A stretch of DNA of 64,000 bases, taken from positions 372,001 through 436,000 of the forward strand of contig NZ_JAATOM010000001.1 of NCBI RefSeq assembly GCF_019207085.1. Reading direction: 5' to 3'. Origin of the DNA: Variovorax sp. dw_308. GTDB lineage: Bacteria > Pseudomonadota > Gammaproteobacteria > Burkholderiales > Burkholderiaceae_C. Shown here piece after piece: positions 39,128-48,183 of this stretch. A program made the position numbers and the translations under genes. The notes below the pieces were generated by a model. It ran no database searches. It saw only the letters and a program-made list of their open reading frames with translations, and was not told the DNA's origin. Every line of letters begins with the position of its first letter. Positions within the stretch are counted from its first letter, which is position 1.

Positions 39128-40525
39128 TCAGCCTCCCGAGTGCGAACCTGCCGCCAACTGCAAGGCAAGCTGGTTGTGCCGCTCGACCAACAGACCCAAC
39201 TCCACCGTCGCCAACTGTCCCTCGCGCACCACCGCGCGCCCGTTGACGATGGTCCACGCGCTGTTCGGACTCGCGCACAGCAGCAGGCTGGCCACCGGGT
39301 CGTGCACCGCGCCGCCGGCAAAGCCCAGCGTGCGCAAGTCGAACAACGCGAGGTCGGCGCACATGCCTGGCGCGAGGTGGCCGATGTCCTGGCGGCCCAG
39401 CACTTCGGCGCCGCCGCGCGTGGCCACTTCCAATGCGTTGCGCGCCGTCATTTCAGAAGGGCCGTGGTCGCAGCCGAAAGGTTCCAGCGCGCGGCCGACG
39501 CGGGCGAGCAGCAAGGCCTGTCGCGCCTCGTTGACCATGTGCGCACCGTCGTTGCTGGCGCTGCCGTCCACGCCAAGGCCCACCGGCACGCCGGCGTCGA
39601 TCATCTTGCGGATCGGTGCGATGCCCGAGGCCAGCCGCATGTTGCTGCAGGGGCAGTGGGCGACGCCGGTCTTCGTCTTCGCGAACAGCGCGATGCCCTC
39701 TGCGTCGAGCTTCACGCAGTGCGCGTGCCACACGTCGTGTCCGAGCCAACCGAGGTCCTGCGCGTATTCGGCGGGCGTGCAGTTGAACTTCTCGCGGCTG
39801 TAGGCGATGTCGTGGTCGTTCTCGGCCAGGTGCGTGTGCAGCCGCACCCCGTATTGGCGTGCCAGCACGGCCGATTCACGCATCAGGTCGCGGCTCACGC
39901 TGAAGGGCGAGCAGGGCGCGACGGCCACGTTGACCATCGCGCCGTGCGAAGCATCGTGAAAGGTCTCGATCAGGCGCTGCGTGTCCTTCAGGATCGCGTC
40001 TTCCTTCTCGACCACGCTGTCGGGCGGCAGGCCCCCCTGCGACTTGCCGACGCTCATGCTGCCGCGCGTGGCGACGAAGCGCATGCCGATCTCGCGCGCG
40101 GCCTCGATGCTGTCGTCCAGGCGCACGCCGTTGGGGTAGATGTAGAGGTGGTCGCTGCTGGTGGTGCAGCCCGAGAGCAGCAATTCCGCCATGGCGAGTT
40201 GTGTCGACACATGCACCATCTCCGGCGTGAGGCCGGCCCAGATCGGATAGAGCCCGCGCAGCCAGGAGAACAACTCGGCATCCTGCACGCCCGGAATGGC
40301 GCGCGTGAGCGACTGGTACATGTGGTGGTGCGTGTTGACCAGCCCCGGCACCACGAGGTGGCCGCGCGCGTCGATGATCTCGTCGGCAGACCGGGCGATA
40401 TCGGCATCGGCGCCGATCGCCTCGATGCGGTGATCCCGGATATAAATCGATGCGTGCCGCAGCTCGCTGCGCTGGTTGTCGAAGGTGGCTATGCACTCGG
40501 CATTTCGAATCAAAAGCGTGCTCAT
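39128..40525 (-). CDS. 8-Oxoguanine deaminase-like amidohydrolase
   Basis: Zinc/iron-type amidohydrolase of 465 aa, close to the 8-oxoguanine deaminase group, which converts 8-oxoguanine to urate and ammonia. Metal site: NTHHHMYQSLTR near residue 65, HTHLAENDHDI in the middle, and the Asp in GLGVDGSASNDGAHM. The family features GCTTSSDHLYIYPNG and PCSPFSVSRDLM are present. The ATG at 40525 gives the family start. It faces puuD across a strong terminator, so its product urate would be handed to the adjacent oxidase. Related chlorotriazine or guanine hydrolases are alternatives. A close paralogue lies at 48180-49718. Confidence 0.88.
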   Translation of the reverse strand: MSTLLIRNAECIATFDNQRSELRHASIYIRDHRIEAIGADADIARSADEIIDARGHLVVPGLVNTHHHMYQSLTRAIPGVQDAELFSWLRGLYPIWAGLTPEMVHVSTQLAMAELLLSGCTTSSDHLYIYPNGVRLDDSIEAAREIGMRFVATRGSMSVGKSQGGLPPDSVVEKEDAILKDTQRLIETFHDASHGAMVNVAVAPCSPFSVSRDLMRESAVLARQYGVRLHTHLAENDHDIAYSREKFNCTPAEYAQDLGWLGHDVWHAHCVKLDAEGIALFAKTKTGVAHCPCSNMRLASGIAPIRKMIDAGVPVGLGVDGSASNDGAHMVNEARQALLLARVGRALEPFGCDHGPSEMTARNALEVATRGGAEVLGRQDIGHLAPGMCADLALFDLRTLGFAGGAVHDPVASLLLCASPNSAWTIVNGRAVVREGQLATVELGLLVERHNQLALQLAAGSHSGG

Positions 40526-40557
40526 CGCGCGGTAATCCCTGACTGGACAAAGCACAA

Positions 40558-41898
40558 ATGATCGCATCAAAAACCGGCCTGTCGACGGTGCCGGATGCTC
40601 GCGCGCAGCCGCGCGAGTTCCTGGAGCATCTCTATCGCGTCGCGGTGGATCGTGCGCTTCCGCTGTCCACGATGGGCGCGCATCTGCCCGCGCCGCCGAA
40701 GGGGCGCACGCTGGTGCTGGGCGCGGGAAAGGCGGGGGGCTCGATGGCTCAGGCGCTGGAGGCGCTGTGGCCCGCGGATGCGCCGCTGTCGGGCCTGGTG
40801 GTCACGCGCTACGACCACATTCCGCCGCGGCCCGAAGGCTTGCCGCAACGCATCGAGATCGTCGAGGCGGCGCACCCGGTGCCGGATGCCGCGGGCGAAC
40901 AGGCCGCGCAGCGCATCCTCGCGCTGGCCAACGGGCTCACGGCGGACGACCTGGTGCTGTGCCTGATCTCGGGCGGCGGCTCGTCGTTGCTGGTGCTGCC
41001 GGCCGAGGGGCTCACGCTCGCCGACAAGCAGCGCATCAACAAGCAACTGCTCGACAGCGGCGCGGGCATCGGCGAGATGAACTGCGTGCGCAAGCACCTG
41101 TCGCGTATCAAGGGGGGCAGGCTGGCAGCGGCCTGCGCGCCCGCCAAGGTGGTCACGCTGACGATCAGCGACGTCCCGGGCGATGACCCGGCCATCATCG
41201 CCAGCGGGCCGACGGTGCCCGATGCCAGCACCTGCGCCGATGCACTGGCGATCCTGGACCGCTATCGCATCGAGATTCCGCCAGCGGTGCGCGCCAGCCT
41301 CGAAAGCGGCGCGCTGGAAACGCCCGACCCGCAGGATCCGATCTTCGCGACGAACGAGGTGCACCTGATTGCCGCGCCGCAGCAGTCGCTCGAGGCAGCC
41401 GCCGCGGCGGCGCGCGCGGCGGGCATCGATGCGCACATCCTCAGCGACGAGATCGAAGGCGAGTCGCGCGAAGTGGGCAAGGTGCATGCCGCGCTGGCCC
41501 GCGCCGTGGCGCATCGCGGCGCGCCCTTCGCGCGGCCTTGCGTGATCTTGTCGGGTGGCGAGACCACTGTGACGATCCGGCCACGCCAGCCCGGCCAGGC
41601 CAGGGGCCGCGGCGGTCGCGCGGGTGAGTTCTGCATGGGGCTGGCCAGTGCGCTGATGGGGCAATCACAGGTGTGGGCGCTGGCGGCGGACACCGACGGC
41701 ATCGACGGCGTGGAAGACAACGCGGGCGCCTTCGTCACGCCCGACACGCTGGTCCGCGCGGCGTCCGCCGGCCGGAAGCTCGGCGATCACCTGGACCGCA
41801 ACGACGCGTATGGCTACTTCGATGCGATCGGCGACCTGCTGGTGACGGGACCGACCAACACCAACGTCAACGACTTCCGCGCGCTGCTGGTCTTGTAG
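40558..41898 (+). CDS. ttuD: Glycerate 2-kinase (MOFRL family)
   Basis: Phosphorylates D-glycerate to 2-phosphoglycerate, completing the route from glyoxylate through Gcl and GarR into glycolysis. 446 aa with an N-terminal kinase domain (VLGAGKAGGSMAQALEALWP, LISGGGSSLLVLPAEGLTLA, then KHLSRIKGG) and the C-terminal MOFRL domain (ILSGGETTVTI, AADTDGIDGVEDNAGAF). The family includes TtuD of tartrate use and glycerate kinases of glyoxylate pathways. It is divergent from the 8-oxoguanine deaminase-like gene and 21 kb from gcl. Confidence 0.92.
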   Translation: MIASKTGLSTVPDARAQPREFLEHLYRVAVDRALPLSTMGAHLPAPPKGRTLVLGAGKAGGSMAQALEALWPADAPLSGLVVTRYDHIPPRPEGLPQRIEIVEAAHPVPDAAGEQAAQRILALANGLTADDLVLCLISGGGSSLLVLPAEGLTLADKQRINKQLLDSGAGIGEMNCVRKHLSRIKGGRLAAACAPAKVVTLTISDVPGDDPAIIASGPTVPDASTCADALAILDRYRIEIPPAVRASLESGALETPDPQDPIFATNEVHLIAAPQQSLEAAAAAARAAGIDAHILSDEIEGESREVGKVHAALARAVAHRGAPFARPCVILSGGETTVTIRPRQPGQARGRGGRAGEFCMGLASALMGQSQVWALAADTDGIDGVEDNAGAFVTPDTLVRAASAGRKLGDHLDRNDAYGYFDAIGDLLVTGPTNTNVNDFRALLVL

Positions 41899-41935
41899 AG
41901 GTAGCCCGGCCCTGTCGGCTTGTCGGCTTGTCGGC

Positions 41936-42190
41936 TCAGAAATAGAAGCCCGGCGCAACGATCTGGTTGGCCTGCTGCATGGCCGTCAGTGCCTGCTCGG
42001 TGTCGGACAGGTCGATCTCGACTTCGGTGGAGAAGGCATCGCGCGCATGCTGGACCGCCAGGTAGGCCGGACTGCCTTCCTCCGGCGGCGGTGCGATGAG
42101 GCCGGCAGGGCCCGACAGCGCGGCGCAGAAGAAGGGCAGCATGCCTGCGACAAGAAGCGGTGTGCGAAAGAAGGAAGCGGCGGGGCCCAT
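41936..42190 (-). CDS. Small exported protein of unknown function
   Basis: An 84-aa open frame with ATG at 42190 and AGGAG 6 bp upstream, which supports it as a real gene. The N-terminus (MGPAASFFRTPLLVAGMLPF) is hydrophobic and looks like a signal peptide or anchor. The rest is an acidic, alanine-rich helix with VEIDLSDTEQALTAMQQAN. No family recognised. It lies between the glycerate kinase (convergent) and the FAD oxidase gene (same strand, 138 bp upstream). Confidence 0.5.
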   Translation of the reverse strand: MGPAASFFRTPLLVAGMLPFFCAALSGPAGLIAPPPEEGSPAYLAVQHARDAFSTEVEIDLSDTEQALTAMQQANQIVAPGFYF

Positions 42191-42328
42191 GGCGACTCCT
42201 TTGCTTGCGCCGGACGGCGCGTGCCTTCATCGTCGCTGCAGCGCAGCACGAATGCAAAGGGCCAGACGGCGTATAGGTCGATTGCCGTACTCATTCTTGG
42301 GGAGGCGCCGCAACGCCGCGCCCATCCG

Positions 42329-43723
42329 CTACGCCGGCTTGATGTTGACGTTCAGGCGGAAGGTGTTGTCGGGGTCGTAGCGGGTCTTGATGGCGGCCAG
42401 GCGCTGGTACTTGGCATCGCCGTAGGAGGCGCGCACGCGGTCCTCGTCGGCGTCGACCATGAAGTTGACGTAGCCGCCGGAGCCGGTGGCATGCGGGCGC
42501 ATCGCGTCCCAGAAGTTGCGCACCCAGGCGCGGTCGGCTTCGTAGGTCTCGAGGTCCGCCGCGGCGGCCTCGATGTTGAAGACGTAGCCCGCGCCGCGGC
42601 TGCCGCCGAAGGCCGTGTCGCCGTCGGCTGGCGTGCGGTAGGCGCCCGTCATCGTGAAGACGGGGCAGAACGAGAGCGGGCTCGTCTTCCTCGGCACATG
42701 CTCGCCGATCACGGCGATGGCCGCGTCGCTCAGCTCGTCGAGGTAGAGCGCCTTCTCGTAGCCGAGCGAACCCCAGGTCGCGCTGCCGTTGAACAGTTGC
42801 TGGAGCGCGACGTAGGGAATCGGCGTGACCCATTCGAAGAGCGGGCGCACGGCGTTGCGGACCTGCGCGACCACCGCCTGGTGCTCTTCCTCGGGGCCGA
42901 GGCCCGCGACCAGCAACGCATGCCCGGTGCGAAAGTGATGCTCGGGCGGCACGAAGGGCGCAGGCGGCGCGCTGAGGCCGATGGCGAGGAAGCCGTTGAC
43001 GCTGGCGGGCAATGACTTGACCAATTCGCGCGAGAAGCGCAGCGCCTCCGCACCCTGCTCCAGGCCGAAGAAGAACAGCCCGAGGCTGACCATGCCCACC
43101 GGGTGCAGCGCGAACTCGAAGGAGGTAACCACGCCGAAGTTGCCGCCGCCGCCGCGCAGCGCCCAGAAGAGGTCGGGGTTCTCGTCGGCCGTGGCGCGCA
43201 GGATGCGCGAGTCGGCCGTGACGACCTCGGCGGCGACCAGGTTGTCGCAGGACAGGCCGGCGAGCTTCGAAAGCCAGCCGATGCCGCCGCCGAGCGTGAG
43301 GCCGCCGATGCCGGTGTGGCTGATGAAGCCGCCCGGCGTGGCCAGCCCGTGCGCCTGCGTGGCCGCGTCGAGATCGCCCCAGGTGGCGCCGCCGCCGCAC
43401 ACGGCGCGGCGCTTGACCGGATCGACGACCACCTTGTTCATCGTGCCGAGGTGGATCATCAGGCCGCCGTCGCAACAGGAGTTGCCGGCATAGCTGTGGC
43501 CCCCGCCGCGCACCGCGATGGCCAAGCCTTCCGCACGGCCGAAGCGGATGGCGTCGGCGACCTGCGCCGCGGCGTCGCAGTGCGCGATCAAGAGCGGCTT
43601 GCGGTCGATCACGCCGTTCCAGAGCGAGCGGGACTTGTCGTATTCCGCATGCCCGGCAGTGAGCGCCTGCCCGTTGAATCCCGAAATGAAAGCCTCGACG
43701 CGGTCGTTCGCCTGCTGTGTCAT
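42329..43723 (-). CDS. FAD-linked oxidase of the berberine-bridge/GOOX type
   Basis: A 464-aa flavoprotein with N-terminal FAD_binding_4 (PCMH) domain and C-terminal BBE segment. His76 in AVRGGGHSYAGNS fits the 8-alpha-histidyl flavin attachment; the second (cysteinyl) attachment seen in bicovalent relatives is not evident, since the matching place reads SHTGIGGLTLGGG. The C-terminus RYDPDNTFRLNVNIKP is the BBE motif. Such oxidases act on sugars, alkaloids and other alcohols or amines, releasing peroxide. No signal peptide. ATG 43723 is chosen by homology. Its substrate and any link to purine use are unknown. Confidence 0.85.
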   Translation of the reverse strand: MTQQANDRVEAFISGFNGQALTAGHAEYDKSRSLWNGVIDRKPLLIAHCDAAAQVADAIRFGRAEGLAIAVRGGGHSYAGNSCCDGGLMIHLGTMNKVVVDPVKRRAVCGGGATWGDLDAATQAHGLATPGGFISHTGIGGLTLGGGIGWLSKLAGLSCDNLVAAEVVTADSRILRATADENPDLFWALRGGGGNFGVVTSFEFALHPVGMVSLGLFFFGLEQGAEALRFSRELVKSLPASVNGFLAIGLSAPPAPFVPPEHHFRTGHALLVAGLGPEEEHQAVVAQVRNAVRPLFEWVTPIPYVALQQLFNGSATWGSLGYEKALYLDELSDAAIAVIGEHVPRKTSPLSFCPVFTMTGAYRTPADGDTAFGGSRGAGYVFNIEAAAADLETYEADRAWVRNFWDAMRPHATGSGGYVNFMVDADEDRVRASYGDAKYQRLAAIKTRYDPDNTFRLNVNIKPA

Positions 43724-43863
43724 GTCCGGCTCCTGAAGCCTCAGCGAGGCGGAAACTCTACGCCTGCGCGGCAACGGAAACAATCTGCCGAACGGCGGGC
43801 GCGACTTGCGGCGCGCGGGCTTCGCGCGGACACTGTCCGGGTCACTTCTATCGCGGTGGAACC

Positions 43864-45105
43864 ATGTTGACACTCATCGAGAACGCGCTGGTCTGGGATG
43901 CGGAACATGCCCGACGGCGGGCGGCGGATGTGCTCGTGGACGGCCCGCGGATCGCCAGGATCAGCGAGCAGCGTGGCGCCTTGCGCGAGCAGGCGGCGGA
44001 TGTCGCCCGCCATATGGACGGCAGCGGTTGCACCCTGATGCCGGGCCTGGTCGAAGGCCACTGCCACCTGTCGTTCACGGCCCTCACTTCCAATGCCGAC
44101 GTCGGCAACATCCCGCCCGAAGACCATGTGCTGGCCTCGGCCGCCAACGCGACGCTGTTGCTGCGGCATGGCTTCACCAGCGCGTTCTCGGCCGCATCGG
44201 CACGCATGCGCATCGACGTGGCCTTGCGCAATGCGATCAACGCGGGCCAGCTGGCCGGCCCGCGGCTGCGTGCGGCCGGTCCCGAACTGACGGTGACCGG
44301 CGGCTTGGGCGACGAGGGCCAGATGCACCAGGATCGCATCGGCTTCGGGCTGGTGGCCGACGGCCCGCAAGCGATGCGGCTGGCAGCACGCACCTGCGTG
44401 CGGGAGGGCGTGGACAACCTCAAGATCAACATCTCGGGCGACCAGTTCGTGCCCCATGCACGTGGCGAGCAGACGCCGCTGTGCGTCGATGAACTCGACG
44501 CCTTCATGGAGATCGCGCGCAAGTACGGCAAGACCACCGTGGCGCACGCGCGCTCCAGCGAGAGCGTGAAGATGGCGGTGCGTGCCGGCATCGATTGCAT
44601 CTACCACTGCGACTATGCCGACAGCGAAGCGCTCGACATGCTCGAGGCCAACAAGGACAAGCTTTTCGTCGGCCCGGCGTTCGGCCTCCTGCACAACACG
44701 GTGAAGGAGCACCACCTCTTCGGCATGCCGCGCGAGGCCGTCGAGCAGATGAAGATGCAGCACAAGTTCGACAGTTGCGTGGCCACCTACAAGGAACTGC
44801 ACAAGCGTGGCGTGCGCATCGTGGTGGGCGGGGACTACGGCTTCAGCCTGACGCCGATGGGCACCAATGCGCGCGACATCGCGCACTTCGTCGACTTCTT
44901 CGGCTTCAGCACGGCGGAGGCACTGCGCTGCGCCACCGCGGTCGGCGCCGACCTGATGGGGCTGCGCCATGAACTGGGCCTGGTGCGGGAAGGCTTCCTC
45001 GCCGACCTGCTGCTGGTGGAAGGCGACCCGACCGACGACGTCCGGCTGCTGCAGCAGCAATCCAACCTGCGCATGGTCATGAAGGAAGGCATCATCCACT
45101 TTTGA
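43864..45105 (+). CDS. Metal-dependent amidohydrolase (imidazolonepropionase/prolidase-like)
   Basis: A 413-aa amidohydrolase-superfamily enzyme. Metal-site residues in order: HxH in GLVEGHCHLSF near residue 67, Lys in NLKINISGDQF (probable carboxylated lysine), His in TVAHARSSESV, His in CIYHCDYAD and Asp in VVGGDYGFSLTPMG. This pattern fits the Xaa-Pro dipeptidase-like/Sgx9260 branch. The ATG at 43864 follows GGTGG. Its stop overlaps the next start (TGATG), tying it to the nucleoside deoxyribosyltransferase. Such a pairing suggests hydrolysis of a nucleobase-derived cyclic amide; substrate unproven. Confidence 0.85.
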   Translation: MLTLIENALVWDAEHARRRAADVLVDGPRIARISEQRGALREQAADVARHMDGSGCTLMPGLVEGHCHLSFTALTSNADVGNIPPEDHVLASAANATLLLRHGFTSAFSAASARMRIDVALRNAINAGQLAGPRLRAAGPELTVTGGLGDEGQMHQDRIGFGLVADGPQAMRLAARTCVREGVDNLKINISGDQFVPHARGEQTPLCVDELDAFMEIARKYGKTTVAHARSSESVKMAVRAGIDCIYHCDYADSEALDMLEANKDKLFVGPAFGLLHNTVKEHHLFGMPREAVEQMKMQHKFDSCVATYKELHKRGVRIVVGGDYGFSLTPMGTNARDIAHFVDFFGFSTAEALRCATAVGADLMGLRHELGLVREGFLADLLLVEGDPTDDVRLLQQQSNLRMVMKEGIIHF

Positions 45106-45686
45106 TGAACGCCATGCCCTTGACCCCGCGCCAGGCTCCAGCCTCCCGCCGACCTCGTGTCTACCTTGCCGGCCCCGATGTCTTCTTCCGCGACAGCGCG
45201 GCCATCTTCCAGGCACTGAAGGCGGATTGCGAGCGGCTGGGCATGGTCGGCCTGGCGCCGTCCGATGCCGCCATTGCCGAGGCGGCCGGCGGCAGCGATG
45301 ACGAGCGTGCGCAACGGATCTACGAGGGCAACATCCGGCTCATCCAGGAGGCCGACGGCGTCGTGGCCAACCTCATGTGCTTTCGCGGGCACGAGCCGGA
45401 TTCGGGCACGGTGTTCGAGGTGGGCTTTGCGGTGGCGCTGGGCAAGCCGGTGGTGGGCTATGGCGTGGAGCAGGGCAGCTATGCGCAAAGGGTGAGCGCC
45501 GCCGTGGACTGCATCCGCGACGACGAGGGTGTGCTGCGCGAAGCCGGAAGCGGCGTGATGGTCGAGGGGCTCGGGCAGCGGCTCAACCTCATGCTGACGC
45601 GCTCGACAGCGCTGGCGCCGTCGGCGGTCGATGCGCTGGCGCGGCTGGCGGCGCTGCTCGACGTGCCGGCGCCTGGCCCGGGCTGA
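45105..45686 (+). CDS. Nucleoside 2-deoxyribosyltransferase family protein
   Basis: A 193-aa member of the NDT family, which transfers or hydrolyses the 2-deoxyribosyl group of nucleosides. The N-terminal strand RVYLAGPDVFF and the active-site segment EPDSGTVFEVGFAVALGKPV, with the nucleophile Glu of FEVG, are present. The start at 45105 overlaps the amidohydrolase stop (TGATG); a TTG one codon earlier is less likely. A LysR gene follows 10 bp later, so the three form one unit. Within a purine region it could release bases from deoxynucleosides, for example oxidised ones. Confidence 0.88.
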   Translation: MNAMPLTPRQAPASRRPRVYLAGPDVFFRDSAAIFQALKADCERLGMVGLAPSDAAIAEAAGGSDDERAQRIYEGNIRLIQEADGVVANLMCFRGHEPDSGTVFEVGFAVALGKPVVGYGVEQGSYAQRVSAAVDCIRDDEGVLREAGSGVMVEGLGQRLNLMLTRSTALAPSAVDALARLAALLDVPAPGPG

Positions 45687-45696
45687 AGGCGCACCG

Positions 45697-46602
45697 ATGC
45701 ATGCCAAGGTGGTCCGTTACTTCGTCGAGGTGGTGCGCGCCGGCTCGATCCGCAAGGCGGCCGAGCAACTGCATGTGGTGCCGACGGCGGTCAACCGGCA
45801 GATATTGAATCTCGAAGCCGAGCTGGGCGCGCCGCTGTTCGAGCGCATCCACAACAAGCTCAAGCTCACGCCGGTCGGCGAGATCGTGCTGGCGCATGCG
45901 CGCAGTACCTTGCGCGAGTTCGACGGCGTGCGGCAGCAGATCGATGCGGTGCGCGGCCTGCGACAGGGCGAGGCTTCTCTGGCGACCACGGCAGGGCTGG
46001 CCAGCGCCTTCCTGCCGACGGTGGCGCAGCGTTGCCGGGCCGGCTATCCGGGCATCTACCTGAAGCTCATCGACATGCAGATCACGGCGCTGCTCAAGGC
46101 AGCCACCGAAGGCGACGTGGACGTGGCGCTGGCCTACGACGTGCCCGACAACGCCGGCCTTCGCACGCTGTTCACCAGCGAGTGGCCGATCGGCGCGGTG
46201 GTGCCGCCGGGCCATGCGCTGAGTGCGCGCAGCTCCACGACGCTGGCCGATTGCGTGGGCTTTCCGCTGATCCTGCCGACCGCCTCGCTGACGCTGCGGC
46301 CGATCCTCGACGGCGCGCTGGGGCGCTCGGCCATCAGCGTGGCGCCGGTCATCGAGACCACCTCCACCGCGCTCATGCGCCAGCTCACGCGGCAGGGTGC
46401 GGGCGTCAGCCTGCTCAACCGCCTCGATGTCGGCGACGACGTGCGTGCCGGCACGCTGGTGTTCGTGCCGCTGCGCGACAGCGGGCTGCGCCCGCAAAGC
46501 CTGGCGCTGGTGACGCGCGCCGGTGCCGCGTTGAGCGCTGCGGCGGAGGTGCTGGTGCAGCAGGTGATCGTCTGCATCGAGGAAGCGTTGGTGGCGAGCT
46601 GA
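45697..46602 (+). CDS. LysR-family regulator co-transcribed with the NDT gene
   Basis: A 301-aa LysR protein with HTH (YFVEVVRAGSIRKAAEQLHV, PTAVNRQILNLEAELGAPLF) in the first 60 residues and an effector domain. ATG 45697 lies 10 bp after the NDT stop. It precedes the second NCS2 permease gene by 153 bp on the same strand, so it probably controls the amidohydrolase-NDT genes and/or the permease-deaminase pair downstream. Confidence 0.88.
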   Translation: MHAKVVRYFVEVVRAGSIRKAAEQLHVVPTAVNRQILNLEAELGAPLFERIHNKLKLTPVGEIVLAHARSTLREFDGVRQQIDAVRGLRQGEASLATTAGLASAFLPTVAQRCRAGYPGIYLKLIDMQITALLKAATEGDVDVALAYDVPDNAGLRTLFTSEWPIGAVVPPGHALSARSSTTLADCVGFPLILPTASLTLRPILDGALGRSAISVAPVIETTSTALMRQLTRQGAGVSLLNRLDVGDDVRAGTLVFVPLRDSGLRPQSLALVTRAGAALSAAAEVLVQQVIVCIEEALVAS

Positions 46603-46755
46603 TCCAGGCGCAACCCGGGTCTTCCCGGACGTGCACTTTTAGTGGACGCGCCGCGCGATTTATTGACTTTGCGCGAGGGGATGGTGCGCTTCCATACTCC
46701 GGTCCCGCCGACAGATGCGCCACCCGAGCGCCCCACTGCAGAAAGGTCCAGAGAC

Positions 46756-48183
46756 ATGCGTTCCCACACGAACACGACCGCCGCCGGAGACAACGCCACG
46801 CGCGACGCGGTCGACCAGAAAGTCCCCCTTCCACGCTGCGCGGCGCTGAGCCTGCAGCACGTCCTCGTGATGTACGCGGGCACCGTTGCGGTGCCGCTGA
46901 TCGTCGGCGGCGCGCTGGGGCTGTCGAAGGCGGACATCGCCTTCCTCATCAACGCCGACCTGCTGGCGGCCGGCATCGCGACGCTGATCCAAGCGCTGGG
47001 CATCTGGGGCTTCGGCATCCGCATGCCGGTGATGATGGGCGTGACCTTCGCGGCCGTCGGCCCTATGATCGCGATCGGCCTGGACCCGTCGCTCGACATC
47101 CGCTCGATCTACGGCGCCACGATGGCCGCCGGCCTGTTCGGCATCGTGGTGGCGCCGATGATGGGCCGCATGCTCGGCGTGTTTCCGCCGCTGGTCACGG
47201 GCACGGTGATCACGCTGATCGGCGTGTCGCTGATGGGCGTGGCCATCAACTGGGCCGCGGGTGGGCAACCGAGCTCCACGCGCATGGTCGACGGTGTGGC
47301 GCATGCCATCGCCAATCCGGACTATGGCGACCCGGCCAAGCTCGCGATCGCGGCGCTGGTGCTGGTCGTGGTGCTGCTCATCACGCGCTTCGGCCGCGGG
47401 CTGTGGGCCAACATCGCGATCCTGCTGGGCATCGTCGCGGGTGTGCTGGTGTCCCTCGCGCTGGGCCTCATGAGCTTCGACGGCATCGAGGACGCGAGCT
47501 GGATCGCGCTGACCACGCCCTTCCACTTCGGCATGCCGCGCTTCGATGCGGCGGCCATCGTGTCGATGTGCATCGTGATGTTGATCACGCTGGTGGAATC
47601 GACCGGCATGTTCCTCGCGCTGGGCGAGATCACCGGCAAGCGCATGACGCCCGAGCTGCTGACGCGCGGCCTGCGCGCCGACGGCCTGGGCACGCTGATC
47701 GGCGGCATCTTCAACACCTTCCCGTACACCTCCTTCTCGCAGAACGTCGGGCTGGTGACGGTGACCGGCGTGCGCTCGCGCTACGTGGCGGCGATGGGCG
47801 GCGGCCTGCTGATCCTGCTGGCGCTGTTCCCGAAGGTGGCGCACATCGTGGCTTCGGTGCCGCCCTTCGTGCTGGGTGGCGCGGGCATCGTGATGTTCGG
47901 CATGGTGGCGGCGACGGGTGTGCGCATCCTGGGCTCGATCGACTATGCGAAGAACAAGCATGCGCTCTACGTGATCGCGATCTCGATCGGGCTCGGCCTG
48001 GTCCCGACGCTGTCGCCGACCTTCTTCCAGCACCTGCCGGCCTGGACGCATCCGATCACGCACAGCGGCATCGTGCTGGGCACCTTGTCGGCGGTGATCC
48101 TCAACCTGTTCTATCACGGCGTGCTGTCGAAGGAGTGTTCGTTCGCGCTCGCCGCGGGTGCCGCCCATTCGGCCGAGGCATGA
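46756..48183 (+). CDS. Second NCS2-family purine permease
   Basis: A 475-aa NCS2 symporter paralogous to the one at 26120-27607. TM1 motif LQHVLVMYAGTVAVP and NAT signature region SFSQNVGLVTVTGVRSRY are both present. The ATG at 46756 has AAAGG a few bases upstream; in-frame GTGs further up are less likely. Its stop overlaps the start of the deaminase gene (ATGA), a strong sign that the imported base is the deaminase substrate. That suggests import of 8-oxoguanine, guanine or a related purine. Confidence 0.9.
   Translation: MRSHTNTTAAGDNATRDAVDQKVPLPRCAALSLQHVLVMYAGTVAVPLIVGGALGLSKADIAFLINADLLAAGIATLIQALGIWGFGIRMPVMMGVTFAAVGPMIAIGLDPSLDIRSIYGATMAAGLFGIVVAPMMGRMLGVFPPLVTGTVITLIGVSLMGVAINWAAGGQPSSTRMVDGVAHAIANPDYGDPAKLAIAALVLVVVLLITRFGRGLWANIAILLGIVAGVLVSLALGLMSFDGIEDASWIALTTPFHFGMPRFDAAAIVSMCIVMLITLVESTGMFLALGEITGKRMTPELLTRGLRADGLGTLIGGIFNTFPYTSFSQNVGLVTVTGVRSRYVAAMGGGLLILLALFPKVAHIVASVPPFVLGGAGIVMFGMVAATGVRILGSIDYAKNKHALYVIAISIGLGLVPTLSPTFFQHLPAWTHPITHSGIVLGTLSAVILNLFYHGVLSKECSFALAAGAAHSAEA

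Noticed and set aside
45102..45107. TTG at 45102 as the NDT start
   Set aside because: The ATG at 45105 overlaps the upstream stop in a TGATG, a common coupling arrangement, and TTG has no advantage.
46620..46660. GTGCACTTTTAGTGGAC before the second NCS2 permease as a fourth GntR site
   Set aside because: It shares only the ACTTTT stretch and lacks the TGTATACA core, so a site cannot be supported.
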